From assembly GCF_007991635.1 (NCBI RefSeq), contig NZ_BJYS01000001.1, positions 186,001 to 250,000 of the forward strand: 64,000 bases of DNA, read 5' to 3'. The stretch comes from Adhaeribacter aerolatus. GTDB lineage: Bacteria > Bacteroidota > Bacteroidia > Cytophagales > Hymenobacteraceae. The position numbers were made by a program, and so were the translations under genes. Of the stretch, positions 29,332 through 36,069 are shown in pieces (the stretch's first letter is position 1; every line of letters begins with the position of its first letter). Below the pieces are notes generated by a model that was not told the DNA's origin, searched no databases, and was given only the letters and a program-made list of their open reading frames with translations.

Positions 29332-30558
29332 ATGCATAAAACGTTTTTCGAAGAGCTCAACACCGAAACCGCAGGCGGGGTAGCTTATAAAAACCTGAAC
29401 CAGAAAAAGCTGATTATTTCTTACTTTGCCAATACCGGCAACACCACCATTGCCGACCTGAGCAAAGAGCTTAACCTGAGCGCCCCCAAGGTAACCAGCT
29501 TGCTCAACGATTTAATCAGCGACGGACTCGTGCAGGACCATGGCAAGGTTGATTCTACGGGTGGTCGCCGGGCCAACCTGTACGGGCTGGCGCCCGAATC
29601 AGGCTTTTTTATTGGGGTAGATGTGAAAAAATACCACCTAAATATTGGCCTCTCCAACCTGCAAAAAGATTTGATTAAATACTCGGAAAAAATAGCTTAC
29701 CGGCTAAACAACGACCGCCAATCGCTGGAAGAACTCTGCCATTTAATAAATAACTTTATAGATGAGTTGCCGGTAGCGAAAGATAAAATATTAGGCATTG
29801 GCTTAAACCTGAGCGGCCGCATAAATTATGCCACCGGCTACAGCTACAGCTATTTTTATTTCAACGAAGAGCCGTTGAGTAAAATAATAGAATCGAAAGT
29901 CGGCATAAGGGTTTATCTCGAAAACGATTCGCGCGCCATGGCTTACGGCGAGTTTAATTCGGGCAATTTGTCCGGCGAAAAAGACGTCCTGTTCCTGAAC
30001 ATGGATCACGGTATTGGGTTGGGTATTTTAATAAACGGGCAGCTATACTACGGCAAATCGGGTTTCTCCGGCGAGTTTGGTCATATTCCACTTTTCGATA
30101 ACGAAATATTGTGCCACTGTGGTAAAAAAGGCTGCCTCGAAACCGAAGCCTCGGGTGCAGCCCTCACCCGGCTGATGCGCGAAAAAATGATGGAAGGTTA
30201 TTCTACCGTCATCAGCCGTAAAAAAACCCACCCCGAAGATGTACAACTGGAAGATATTATTAATGCCGCCAACAACGACGATGTAATGGCCATTGAATTG
30301 ATTGGCAAAATCGGGGAAAAACTCGGCCGCGGCATTGCCCTGCTCATTAATTTATTTAACCCCGAACTCGTAATACTGGGGGGCAGCCTGGCCGCTACCG
30401 AAGATTACATCCGGCTTCCCATCCGGAGCGCTATCAATAAATATTCGTTAAGTTTATTAAATAATTCTACCCAGCTAAAAATGTCGAAATTACGGGAGCG
30501 TGCGGGTGTAATTGGCGCCTGTCTGCTGGTGCGTAACCGGTTGCTGACTATTGTGTAA
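29332..30558 (+). CDS. ROK-family transcriptional regulator (NagC/XylR-like)
   Basis: A 408-aa protein. The N-terminal winged helix-turn-helix (about 22-85) includes TIADLSKELNLSAPKVTSLLNDLISDGLV. The ROK domain (about 95-405) has the FIGVDVKK nucleotide-binding strand, the EFGHIPL sugar-binding block and the zinc cluster CHCGKKGCLE (about 262-271). Such proteins bind a sugar or sugar-phosphate and control uptake genes, usually as repressors. It is placed next to the AGE/MFS/SusCD locus, which makes an N-acetylated sugar or related hexose a likely effector. Whether it keeps kinase activity cannot be told. Confidence 0.9.
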   Translation: MHKTFFEELNTETAGGVAYKNLNQKKLIISYFANTGNTTIADLSKELNLSAPKVTSLLNDLISDGLVQDHGKVDSTGGRRANLYGLAPESGFFIGVDVKKYHLNIGLSNLQKDLIKYSEKIAYRLNNDRQSLEELCHLINNFIDELPVAKDKILGIGLNLSGRINYATGYSYSYFYFNEEPLSKIIESKVGIRVYLENDSRAMAYGEFNSGNLSGEKDVLFLNMDHGIGLGILINGQLYYGKSGFSGEFGHIPLFDNEILCHCGKKGCLETEASGAALTRLMREKMMEGYSTVISRKKTHPEDVQLEDIINAANNDDVMAIELIGKIGEKLGRGIALLINLFNPELVILGGSLAATEDYIRLPIRSAINKYSLSLLNNSTQLKMSKLRERAGVIGACLLVRNRLLTIV

Positions 30559-30647
30559 CCCGGCCGATAAAACCCAAAACCCAGCTGCTTCCGTTTAATT
30601 ATTTAACCTGTACATCCCAGGTGCAGCGGTAAATAGAATGGATAGCA

Positions 30648-31184
30648 ATGAAAAATATTAAAATTATATTATTGTGCTTTTTGTTTTTGGTAGCGTGTAC
30701 ACCGGCCGTCCGGATAGCGAAATCGGAGGCAGCGCCGGGGTTTGCTTTAGCCAACTATAAGACTTTTAACTTTTACGAAATCACCTCCGACTCCGAAACA
30801 TCGGACCCGGCTTATAACAACCGGATTAATATTCTGAAAACTGCGATTCAGCAGGCGTTAACGGCTAAAGGCTTAACCCACTCCCCCACCAATCCGGATT
30901 TACTCGTAAATATTGGCATTGTTACGACCGAAAAGGTACAAACCCGCGAAACAACTTTTCGGGAGGCTCCTAGGTACGTTGGACAACGCCGCTATTCCTG
31001 GAAAAGCCAGGAAGTAGAAGTAGGCCGTTACCGGGAAGGAACCGTGACAGTAGACCTGGTAGATGCCGCTAACAATGCCATGGTTTGGGAAGGAGTAGCG
31101 GAGGCCGTAATCCCGCGCCAGGAGGCCCAACTTCAAAAAACCGTACAAAAAGGGGTAAATAAATTGCTGGGCGATCTAAAATAA
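30648..31184 (+). CDS. DUF4136-domain lipoprotein
   Basis: A 178-aa lipoprotein with signal peptide and lipobox LVAC (residues about 14-17). The mature part begins with a LANYKTFNFYEI-type strand and includes the family's helical segment (RINILKTAIQQALTAKGLTHS) and a terminal VTVDLVDAANNAMVWEGVAEAVI block, matching DUF4136. It is periplasmic or outer-membrane; function unknown. It marks the last ordinary gene before the cassette region. Confidence 0.85.
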   Translation: MKNIKIILLCFLFLVACTPAVRIAKSEAAPGFALANYKTFNFYEITSDSETSDPAYNNRINILKTAIQQALTAKGLTHSPTNPDLLVNIGIVTTEKVQTRETTFREAPRYVGQRRYSWKSQEVEVGRYREGTVTVDLVDAANNAMVWEGVAEAVIPRQEAQLQKTVQKGVNKLLGDLK

Positions 31185-31328
31185 AGACGCTCCGTTTCCT
31201 TCTTTCGGCTCTGCCCGGGATGGATGCTCCATCATACCAAAAAATTTTCGGTGCGCTTCATTTAAAGCTATCTCCAGTGCTGGTGATGATTCCCGCCGGT
31301 CTCCGGTCGCGAGGTATATTCTTTGCAT
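31176..31328 (-). CDS. Possible 50-aa small protein
   Basis: An ATG-initiated minus-strand frame of 50 codons, MQRIYLATGDRRE... ending GNGASLF, overlapping the end of the DUF4136 gene by 9 bp. Its composition is charged, with a plausible amphipathic helix (ALEIALNEAHRKFFGMM), and its base composition resembles the host rather than the cassettes. There is no clear ribosome binding site. It may be chance or a remnant of a longer gene. Downstream, 31329-31590 is AT-rich with nothing else I can support. Confidence 0.25.
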   Translation of the reverse strand: MQRIYLATGDRRESSPALEIALNEAHRKFFGMMEHPSRAEPKEGNGASLF

Positions 31329-31562
31329 TAAGCTTGTTTTGTTATAATTAGTTATTTATAGTAATTTTATTATATTTTAACCTGAGATACCGGCCATTAT
31401 TATAATTGTTAAAGGTAATCACCCCCCGGATGTAGTGATGGAGGCGCACAACCTGAAATTATATAAACGTACCTTTTTTGAAGTATGGGAAAATACGTCA
31501 AATTTTAAATATAATATAATCAATTAGTTATATAATTACACCACTTATTGAGATAGGCGATA

Positions 31563-31599
31563 TAAACGCCAGTGGTGCGTTTACATAATAGTTGGACGG
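31563..31599 (+). other. Possible 3' half of an integron attC site
   Basis: A 7-bp inverted repeat (31563-31569 and 31577-31583) is followed by GTTGGACGG at 31591-31599, the form of an attC right end. The bases from 31591 match the reverse complement of the start of the next attC (32121 region) at 12 of 15 positions, and all three differences are present between similar purines or near the end. No left core (an AAC triplet) is found upstream, so the site may be decayed. If real, 31591-32120 is an ORF-less cassette. Confidence 0.35.
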
Positions 31600-31674
31600 A
31601 ATAGGAAAAATTTAGGCTGGAAAGGAGTAGCTAAACGGCTAAGAATCAGCCATAACTATAAAAAAAAGGAAGGA

Positions 31675-31801
31675 GTTTAAACCAGTCTTTATCGGCAGGA
31701 TAAAGAACTAAAAGCCGAAAAAAGATTGGCTTAAAACCGCTTTTAAGAAAGGTCTTTTACCGGCTTTGGTATTTGTTAGAATAACAATACCTGGTTTAAA
31801 C
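31675..31801. ncRNA. Four-way-junction inverted-repeat structure (candidate structured RNA or DNA element)
   Basis: An 11-bp closing stem (31675-31685 with 31791-31801) encloses three hairpins. Hairpin one is 31686-31693 with 31699-31706 (8 bp, 5-base loop). Hairpin two is 31711-31717 with 31761-31767, continuing 31720-31725 with 31753-31758 and 31730-31736 with 31741-31747 (4-base loop). Hairpin three is 31769-31778 with 31782-31790, one bulged T. Almost no bases are left unpaired at the junction. Both strands can fold. No ORF covers it. It resembles no RNA family I know. Confidence 0.5.
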
Positions 31802-31904
31802 GAATGAGATTTTATAGTTATTGCCTTTACTAAAAAAAAGTTTAGCTACGGGTTGTTTTATTTTTAGGCCCAGCCTTTGGTTTGTGTTTTATAAAAATAG
31901 AGGA

Positions 31905-31946
31905 GCCGGTGACTCCGCTTATCCCCGGATAAAAGGAATCACCGGC
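31905..31946. terminator. Hairpin, possible terminator of the leader RNA
   Basis: 12-base arms at 31905-31916 and 31935-31946 match at 11 positions, the one mismatch being a G-U pair if read on the minus strand. A nested ATCC/GGAT hairpin is in the loop. On the plus strand it is followed by CATTTTATTTATTC, a weak U-rich tail. It could end a transcript carrying the 31675-31801 structure. Confidence 0.45.
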
Positions 31947-32064
31947 CATTTTATTTATTCTTCTCATTTTTATGAAAACCCCGCTGGGGAAAGTCGCTAA
32001 ATTTATAAAGCTTTTAACCCCACCGGGAAGAATATTTTAATAGGTAAATTTTTCCTACTCTAAA

Positions 32065-32119
32065 GGGTAGTTCTTCTTTTAAAAATCAGATACCTTACCT
32101 AAAAAAAGAAGAACTACCC
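32065..32119. repeat. 16-bp perfect inverted repeat abutting the first attC
   Basis: Arms 32065-32080 and 32104-32119 are perfect reverse complements (GGGTAGTTCTTCTTTT and its complement) around a 23-base A-rich loop. The right arm stops one base before the GCCCAAC core of the first clear attC. On either strand it is a strong hairpin, so it may be a terminator insulating the array from the leader. Confidence 0.75.
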
Positions 32120-32120
32120 C

Positions 32121-32205
32121 GCCCAACACCGCCTATAGTTCATTTTAGAAGGCTAATGCTCAAAGCAAAAGCCTTTCCAACGAACCATAGACTTTATCGT
32201 TACCC
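32121..32205 (+). other. attC site 1 (left end of the clear array)
   Basis: The left core GCCCAAC (32121-32127) matches the RYYYAAC consensus exactly. The inner arms CTATAGTTC (32133-32141) and GAACCATAG (32182-32190) form a stem with one unpaired base, with a further GGCT/AGCC pair inside. The right core GTTACCC (32199-32205) opens cassette 1. Confidence 0.75.
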
Positions 32206-32224
32206 GCAATTGATAAATTCAGAA

Positions 32225-32557
32225 ATGGACTCAAAGAACATCTATATTTCTTACCAGCATTACTCTAATGAAATAGAATGGGAAATGCACGAAGATAGCG
32301 AGTGGATTTATGTGGGTGCGGATGATGAATTCAAAAAGGAAAAAGCAACTGAACTTATCGACTCCTTCTTTGAAGAAAGCGCAATCTATTTCATCACCGA
32401 CAGACGAAACTCTGCTTTGATTGAGAAGAATACAGCAATTTCAAAAATAATGGAAGCCATAGAAGAATTTGACCCAGCGCTGGCAAACGCGGACTTTAGC
32501 AAAATAATGGAATTCGACAAAATAGGAGTTGTGAGAAAGGGTAAGAGAATTAATTAA
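32225..32557 (+). CDS. Cassette 1: hypothetical protein, 110 aa
   Basis: A small acidic cytoplasmic protein (MDSKNIYISYQHYSNEIEWEM...) without signal peptide or membrane segment and with no family I recognise. The start at 32225 was chosen because the cassette begins at 32199; the longer frame from 32156 would run through attC 1. The gene is AT-rich compared with the host genes. The leader between cassette edge and start codon is 26 bp, as is usual for integron cassettes. Expression would depend on an upstream promoter or its own. Confidence 0.7.
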   Translation: MDSKNIYISYQHYSNEIEWEMHEDSEWIYVGADDEFKKEKATELIDSFFEESAIYFITDRRNSALIEKNTAISKIMEAIEEFDPALANADFSKIMEFDKIGVVRKGKRIN

Positions 32558-32629
32558 TTGCGTTTTTGGCTTGATTTCCAGAAAACAGGCCAAAAAATAG
32601 GAATTCAAATAAAAACTAAAAACAACTGC

Positions 32630-32698
32630 GGGTAACAACACCTAAACGTCAGCCTTCGGCCGACAGCCTCACCCGTCGTTTAGCTAAGTCCGTTAGCG
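32630..32698 (+). other. attC site 2
   Basis: The left end TGCGGGTAAC (32627-32636) is the exact reverse complement of the first 10 bases of cassette 1 (32199-32208). The inner arms CTAAACG (32642-32648) and CGTTTAG (32677-32683) pair perfectly. The right core GTTAGCG (32692-32698) opens cassette 2. Confidence 0.88.
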
Positions 32699-32717
32699 GT
32701 CAGAGCAAAGTATTAAA

Positions 32718-33017
32718 ATGAAGACGAACGAAGAAAAAGAAAGACAGAAGCAGTTAAAAGCGGAAGTGATGAGGAATGAAAAAGAAAAATTCCTCAATAA
32801 TTTACCTATTTCTGCTGGCCAGTTTAAAGAACTCTTTACTTTCCTTGATGAACAGCTTGAACAAGAAGGCTGTGATGATACACTTTTTATAACAAAATCA
32901 TATTTAGGCTCAAAGGGTATTGAGCAAGAAAACGTAATTGCTTGGTTGGAAGAAAATGGCGGGTTTTGCGATTGTGAAGTGCTTGCCAATGTGGAAGAAA
33001 AATTTGAAAACATCTAA
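32718..33017 (+). CDS. Cassette 2: DUF2695-like protein, 99 aa
   Basis: A 99-aa cytoplasmic protein with a highly charged helical N-terminus (about 1-27). Its C-terminal domain has FTFLDEQLEQEGCDDTLFITKSYL and VIAWLEENGGFCDCEVLANVEEKFE, which matches the DUF2695 pattern including its conserved cysteine pair CDC (about 84-86). The family's function is unknown; it is often found in mobile or accessory contexts. It is bounded by attC 2 and attC 3, and is translated in the cassette direction. Confidence 0.8.
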   Translation: MKTNEEKERQKQLKAEVMRNEKEKFLNNLPISAGQFKELFTFLDEQLEQEGCDDTLFITKSYLGSKGIEQENVIAWLEENGGFCDCEVLANVEEKFENI

Positions 33018-33027
33018 AAACTCCTTC

Positions 33028-33080
33028 CGCTAACACCAGCTAAAAACCACTTCGCGCTTTTTAGCAGCGGTCCGTTATAG
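33028..33080 (+). other. attC site 3
   Basis: The left end CCGCTAAC (33027-33034) is the exact reverse complement of the first 8 bases of cassette 2 (32692-32699). The inner arms GCTAAAAA (33039-33046) and TTTTTAGC (33058-33065) pair perfectly around a short loop with extra-helical bases. The right core GTTATAG (33074-33080) opens cassette 3. Confidence 0.88.
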
Positions 33081-33105
33081 GTAACCCGTAGAGTTAATAA
33101 AGTAA

Positions 33106-33471
33106 ATGGTACAAACTGTCAGGGAAATATTAAATGCCAAGACACCATTAATACATTTTTTGTTAATATTAGTATTGTCATTCCTATTGTGTTCAAGTTT
33201 ATATATCCTTATAATTCCAATATTTTACTGGTTTTCTTTTGGAGAAGGAGAATCAGCAGCACGAATAGCAAGTTTACCCTTAAATACATTTATTCTTAAT
33301 TGGGCTGCTTTAATTGTTGTGCTGATAATAACTTTCGGTAGACTTAAAACGAATGTTAAAAGGGACAACCTTAGTAAAGCCAAATCTTATCTATTAACTG
33401 GAATAATAATTACAGGTTTGTATTTCTTTAGATTGGTAATAGGTGAATCACTAATTAATTTATTCCAATAA
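33106..33471 (+). CDS. Cassette 3: small membrane protein, 121 aa
   Basis: Three hydrophobic segments are visible, at about residues 15-45, 58-80 and 94-115, with a basic loop (RLKTNVKRDNLSKAK) between the second and third that should lie in the cytoplasm. I recognise no family. Very AT-rich DNA, unlike the flanking host genes. Small membrane proteins of unknown role are common cargo of integron cassettes. Confidence 0.7.
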   Translation: MVQTVREILNAKTPLIHFLLILVLSFLLCSSLYILIIPIFYWFSFGEGESAARIASLPLNTFILNWAALIVVLIITFGRLKTNVKRDNLSKAKSYLLTGIIITGLYFFRLVIGESLINLFQ

Positions 33472-33483
33472 AAATGGGCATAC

Positions 33484-33535
33484 CTATAACAAAAATTAAA
33501 GCACATTAAAACGTGCCATAGCCGAAACGTTATGC
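33484..33535 (+). other. attC site 4
   Basis: The left end TACCTATAAC (33481-33490) is the exact reverse complement of the first 10 bases of cassette 3 (33074-33083). The inner GCAC/GTGC pair (33501-33504 with 33513-33516) is the weakest stem of the set. The right core GTTATGC (33529-33535) opens cassette 4. Confidence 0.82.
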
Positions 33536-33547
33536 TGAACTATATAA

Positions 33548-33997
33548 ATGGAAATAGTTAAAAAAAATATTTTCTTTCTAAGTCTTTCAGTAGTATTTGG
33601 ATGCGCAAGCAATAAGCCTCGGATGGAGTGCTTAGATTTAAATAATTTTGCTTCCGATACATCATATTATATCAAAGGCCGGCATTACGAGGGCTTTATT
33701 TTTCCGAAAGAATATAAACCTACTATAACAACAGAAGAAAGAAGATTTACCCCAAAAACGAACCAAGTACAACGAGCTGAAGCAATTCTTTTAGAGCAGG
33801 AGAGGAAATATGGCTTAAAATATAAAAGGCAGTATATAGGAATTAATAAGGATACTGGCGACACTTTGGTATTTATTAGATTAATGAAGAATGGTTTTAA
33901 GGAGGAATGTTTTGATAAGATGGTGAATATTGGGTTTGGAGAATACTATGAGAAATACCAGAAAATAAGAACAATTAATTTAACCTCTAAAAAATAA
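33548..33997 (+). CDS. Cassette 4: putative lipoprotein, 149 aa
   Basis: A short basic N-terminus (MEIVKKN) and hydrophobic stretch end in VFGC at about residues 16-19, a lipobox-like site, so an exported lipoprotein is likely. The mature part is charged and aromatic, with no recognised domain. The start codon is 19 bp from the cassette edge at 33529. Low GC and codon use differ from host genes. Confidence 0.68.
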   Translation: MEIVKKNIFFLSLSVVFGCASNKPRMECLDLNNFASDTSYYIKGRHYEGFIFPKEYKPTITTEERRFTPKTNQVQRAEAILLEQERKYGLKYKRQYIGINKDTGDTLVFIRLMKNGFKEECFDKMVNIGFGEYYEKYQKIRTINLTSKK

Positions 33998-34001
33998 CCC
34001 A

Positions 34002-34055
34002 GCATAACCCAAACTATACGGCAGCGGTGCAGCCGCATAGCCAAAAACGTTAGGG
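34002..34055 (+). other. attC site 5
   Basis: The left end CAGCATAAC (34000-34008) is the exact reverse complement of the first 9 bases of cassette 4 (33529-33537). The inner arms CTAT-CGGC (34014-34022) and GCCG-ATAG (34032-34040) pair on both sides of a mismatched base. The right core GTTAGGG (34049-34055) opens cassette 5. Confidence 0.9.
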
Positions 34056-34128
34056 GTAAGCATGATAATATTAAACGATAAACCATCCAGAATTAAACCT
34101 TAAAATAGCATATACCTTTAGTTTCTTT

Positions 34129-34467
34129 ATGAGCCAAAAAGCACAAAGTGTTATTACCCTCTTAATAATTTTTGCAGTAATTATTGGTGCATTATATTGG
34201 TTAATGAAAGAATCTGATGAAAACCGGAAATATATTGTTGATACAGTTAATAGAAACTATGAGTATTCAAAAGGAATAATTACTGATGTGAAGTCTTATA
34301 AAGGTCATAGCTTGGATGTAGAATACATAATTAAAGGTAAAAAGTATAAGTACTCAGGCGGGTGGACAAAGAATCCTAATAATTTAGGTGAAGGAGATTC
34401 TATAAGATTTAGGTACTCGGTGGAAAATCCAGAACTAATTATTACAGAGCTCCAGAACGAATATTAA
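34129..34467 (+). CDS. Cassette 5: membrane-anchored protein, 112 aa
   Basis: An N-terminal transmembrane helix (about residues 8-27) is followed by a charged linker and a compact beta-rich domain (about 45-110: YSKGIITDVKSYKGHSLDVEYIIKGKKYKYSGG...). This resembles the small DUF3592-like beta domains found behind a membrane helix, but the match is loose. The leader between cassette edge and start codon is 80 bp, longer than in the neighbours. Confidence 0.68.
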   Translation: MSQKAQSVITLLIIFAVIIGALYWLMKESDENRKYIVDTVNRNYEYSKGIITDVKSYKGHSLDVEYIIKGKKYKYSGGWTKNPNNLGEGDSIRFRYSVENPELIITELQNEY

Positions 34468-34493
34468 AAATTTACAAGAAAAATAATTCCTAC

Positions 34494-34543
34494 CCCTAAC
34501 AAAAGCTATAGTGCATAAACGCAACATAGCTCAAACGTTGGCA
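34494..34543 (+). other. attC site 6
   Basis: The left end TACCCCTAAC (34491-34500) is the exact reverse complement of the first 10 bases of cassette 5 (34049-34058). The inner arms AGCTAT (34504-34509) and ATAGCT (34526-34531) pair perfectly. The right core GTTGGCA (34537-34543) opens the broken cassette 6 and fits GTTRRRY at four of the seven positions' specific bases. Confidence 0.88.
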
Positions 34544-34555
34544 GTAACCTGAATC

Positions 34556-34660
34556 ATGAAAATAGCTATCTTTTCACTTGTTGTAGTTGTCTTGTTGCTC
34601 TCCTGTGAGCAGCAAAATCAGTTGGCTGGTAAAAACCGCAGCGTAGGCGGTTTTAGGTAG
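34556..34660 (+). pseudogene. Cassette 6: truncated lipoprotein gene, 34 codons
   Basis: The frame starts 19 bp after the cassette edge with a clear lipoprotein signal peptide (MKIAIFSLVVVVLLLSCEQQ, lipobox LLSC). It then stops after 34 codons without a mature domain, and no attC matching the cassette start (expected left end CTGCCAAC) follows. The break lies between about 34620 and 34682. An 8-bp hairpin (34632-34639 with 34647-34654) lies across it and may be the host terminator of the next gene. Confidence 0.65.
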
Positions 34661-34682
34661 GTCTTCATGTACGTACCCCAGC

Positions 34683-35828
34683 TTATTCGGGCCCTTTATT
34701 TAAATGACTGAAGTAGCTTGTTACAAAATTGGGCAGGCCGAGTTTACATTTGCGTTCGCCCAGCGAAAGGCCCTGATCGACGTACCGGCAGGACCACCCC
34801 CCGGCATTGGGCAAATGAATAACGCCCAGGTAATTCTGGTCCTGCCGGGCCAGGTAAATTTTCCCATCGGGCGCCAGTTGCAGGGCCCCTATTTTGTCGC
34901 TGGTAGAGGTAGCAATGAGTATGGCCGAATTATTAATGGCTAATTTATTGCCGGCGTTTAAATTAAATTGCCAGAGCTGCGGATCTACACCGGCAATGCC
35001 GTTGGTGGTACCATACAATTTACTGCCGTCCGGCGAAAACTCCAACCCGTAAGCTTCCGGGTAAGGTTCTATGGTTATCCGGTTCGAAAGCATGCCGGTA
35101 GCATTATCAAAATCAAAAACTTCGAACCGGTTAAAATCGCGCCAGACCGCTACGCCAATTTTCCGGCCGTCCGGCGAAGCTTTCATGCAGCCAATGGCGG
35201 CACTGCCCTTGCCCCGGTAGGTAGTACCAATATTGGTAATGACCGGGTCTATGCTCACCCCTCTTTCCGAAACCAGGTAAGCGACAAAAGCATCGGAGTT
35301 CCATTTATGCGCAATTACCCAATAATCGCGGTTATTCTGATGCTTTACAGCGGTAATTTTTTCGGCAATAGGCGAGGTTTTAAAAATATTCTTATCCATC
35401 ACGTCGCCCAGGCCGTCCTGGCGGTTCATATCTACGAGCGAATAGCGCAACCCGTAAGCCTGCGATTGTAAGTCGGTGGTGAAAATATAATAAAAGTTGC
35501 TGCTGCCGGGCTTGGGCACGATAATAGCCGATTGGGTAGAAGATCGGTGGCCCATTAATTTATTCCCGTTGGGCATTTGCCGGTGGTTCCGGTTCCAGAC
35601 GTAAAGGCCGTTGGTGTAGAACAGCAACTTTCCTTCGTGGTCGGAAATAACGGCACAACCTTCTTCGGTATTCATTTGGCTGTTGGTCAGGGGCACCGGA
35701 TTACCATTGCTAAAATCGAGACCCGCTTTCTGCCCGAAATACCAGATATTCGTTTGCTTTTGCGCCGACACCGGCGCATTTAATAGAACACAGAAGCTTA
35801 TAAAAAAGCAAAATCTTAGCCACCTCAT
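34683..35828 (-). CDS. Secreted WD40-like beta-propeller protein
   Basis: A 381-aa exported protein (signal peptide about 1-22, ending VSAQ). The mature start KQTNIWYFGQKAGLDFSNGNPVPL is the standard opening of large Bacteroidota surface proteins that end in PKD and gliding-motility-type C-terminal domains, but this one stops after the propeller. Repeated MKASPDGRKIGVAVW / LEFSPDGSKLYGTTN / LQLAPDGKIYLARQD blades support a WD40/TolB-like propeller. It has no secretion-sorting tail, so it may be a shortened relative. Its 3' end faces the broken cassette array. Confidence 0.8.
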   Translation of the reverse strand: MRWLRFCFFISFCVLLNAPVSAQKQTNIWYFGQKAGLDFSNGNPVPLTNSQMNTEEGCAVISDHEGKLLFYTNGLYVWNRNHRQMPNGNKLMGHRSSTQSAIIVPKPGSSNFYYIFTTDLQSQAYGLRYSLVDMNRQDGLGDVMDKNIFKTSPIAEKITAVKHQNNRDYWVIAHKWNSDAFVAYLVSERGVSIDPVITNIGTTYRGKGSAAIGCMKASPDGRKIGVAVWRDFNRFEVFDFDNATGMLSNRITIEPYPEAYGLEFSPDGSKLYGTTNGIAGVDPQLWQFNLNAGNKLAINNSAILIATSTSDKIGALQLAPDGKIYLARQDQNYLGVIHLPNAGGWSCRYVDQGLSLGERKCKLGLPNFVTSYFSHLNKGPE

Positions 35829-36069
35829 TATACAAATTTAATTAGCTGTTCAAATAAATCAAGGATTCATCTAAACTAATCGCAGCGGAAAAAAATATTG
35901 CCGGAAGGGGGCTGGTGGGGTTGCAGGCAGCAATACAGGTTAAAGTCTAATTTCTTATATTGTAGTTGCAATAAAAGCGATAATTGCCTATATTTATTTA
36001 TACTACAGCAAGTACCAGCGTAGTTGAAAGCCTTTTCCCGATTGGTAGTTCTAATCTAATTTTTACCAA

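Larger units (their letters stand above)
31591..34660 (+). mobile_element. Integron gene-cassette array without an integrase (CALIN-type)
   Basis: Six attC-like sites (32121-32205, 32630-32698, 33028-33080, 33484-33535, 34002-34055, 34494-34543) separate short AT-rich plus-strand genes. In each of the five complete cassettes the first bases (8, 9 or 10) are the exact reverse complement of the left end of the cassette's own attC, the hallmark of circular cassettes inserted by an integron integrase. Cassette lengths are about 380-520 bp. The array ends in a truncated cassette at about 34537-34660, and the leader 31591-32120 may be an ORF-less cassette. No tyrosine recombinase gene is in the window. 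Confidence 0.85.

Noticed and set aside
26886-30558. Sialic-acid catabolic locus
   Set aside because: AGE epimerase, MFS and ROK genes fit, but no NanA/NanL lyase, sialidase or NanM is present; stated only as one option for the substrate.
32156-32224. Upstream in-frame extension of the cassette 1 gene
   Set aside because: It would run through the attC 1 right half and across the cassette boundary at 32199; the Met at 32225 is preferred.
31591-34660. Toxin-antitoxin or phage island as an explanation for the small gene run
   Set aside because: The genes are separated by structured sites with complementary cassette ends, there are no phage or toxin-antitoxin signatures, and an integron array explains the layout.
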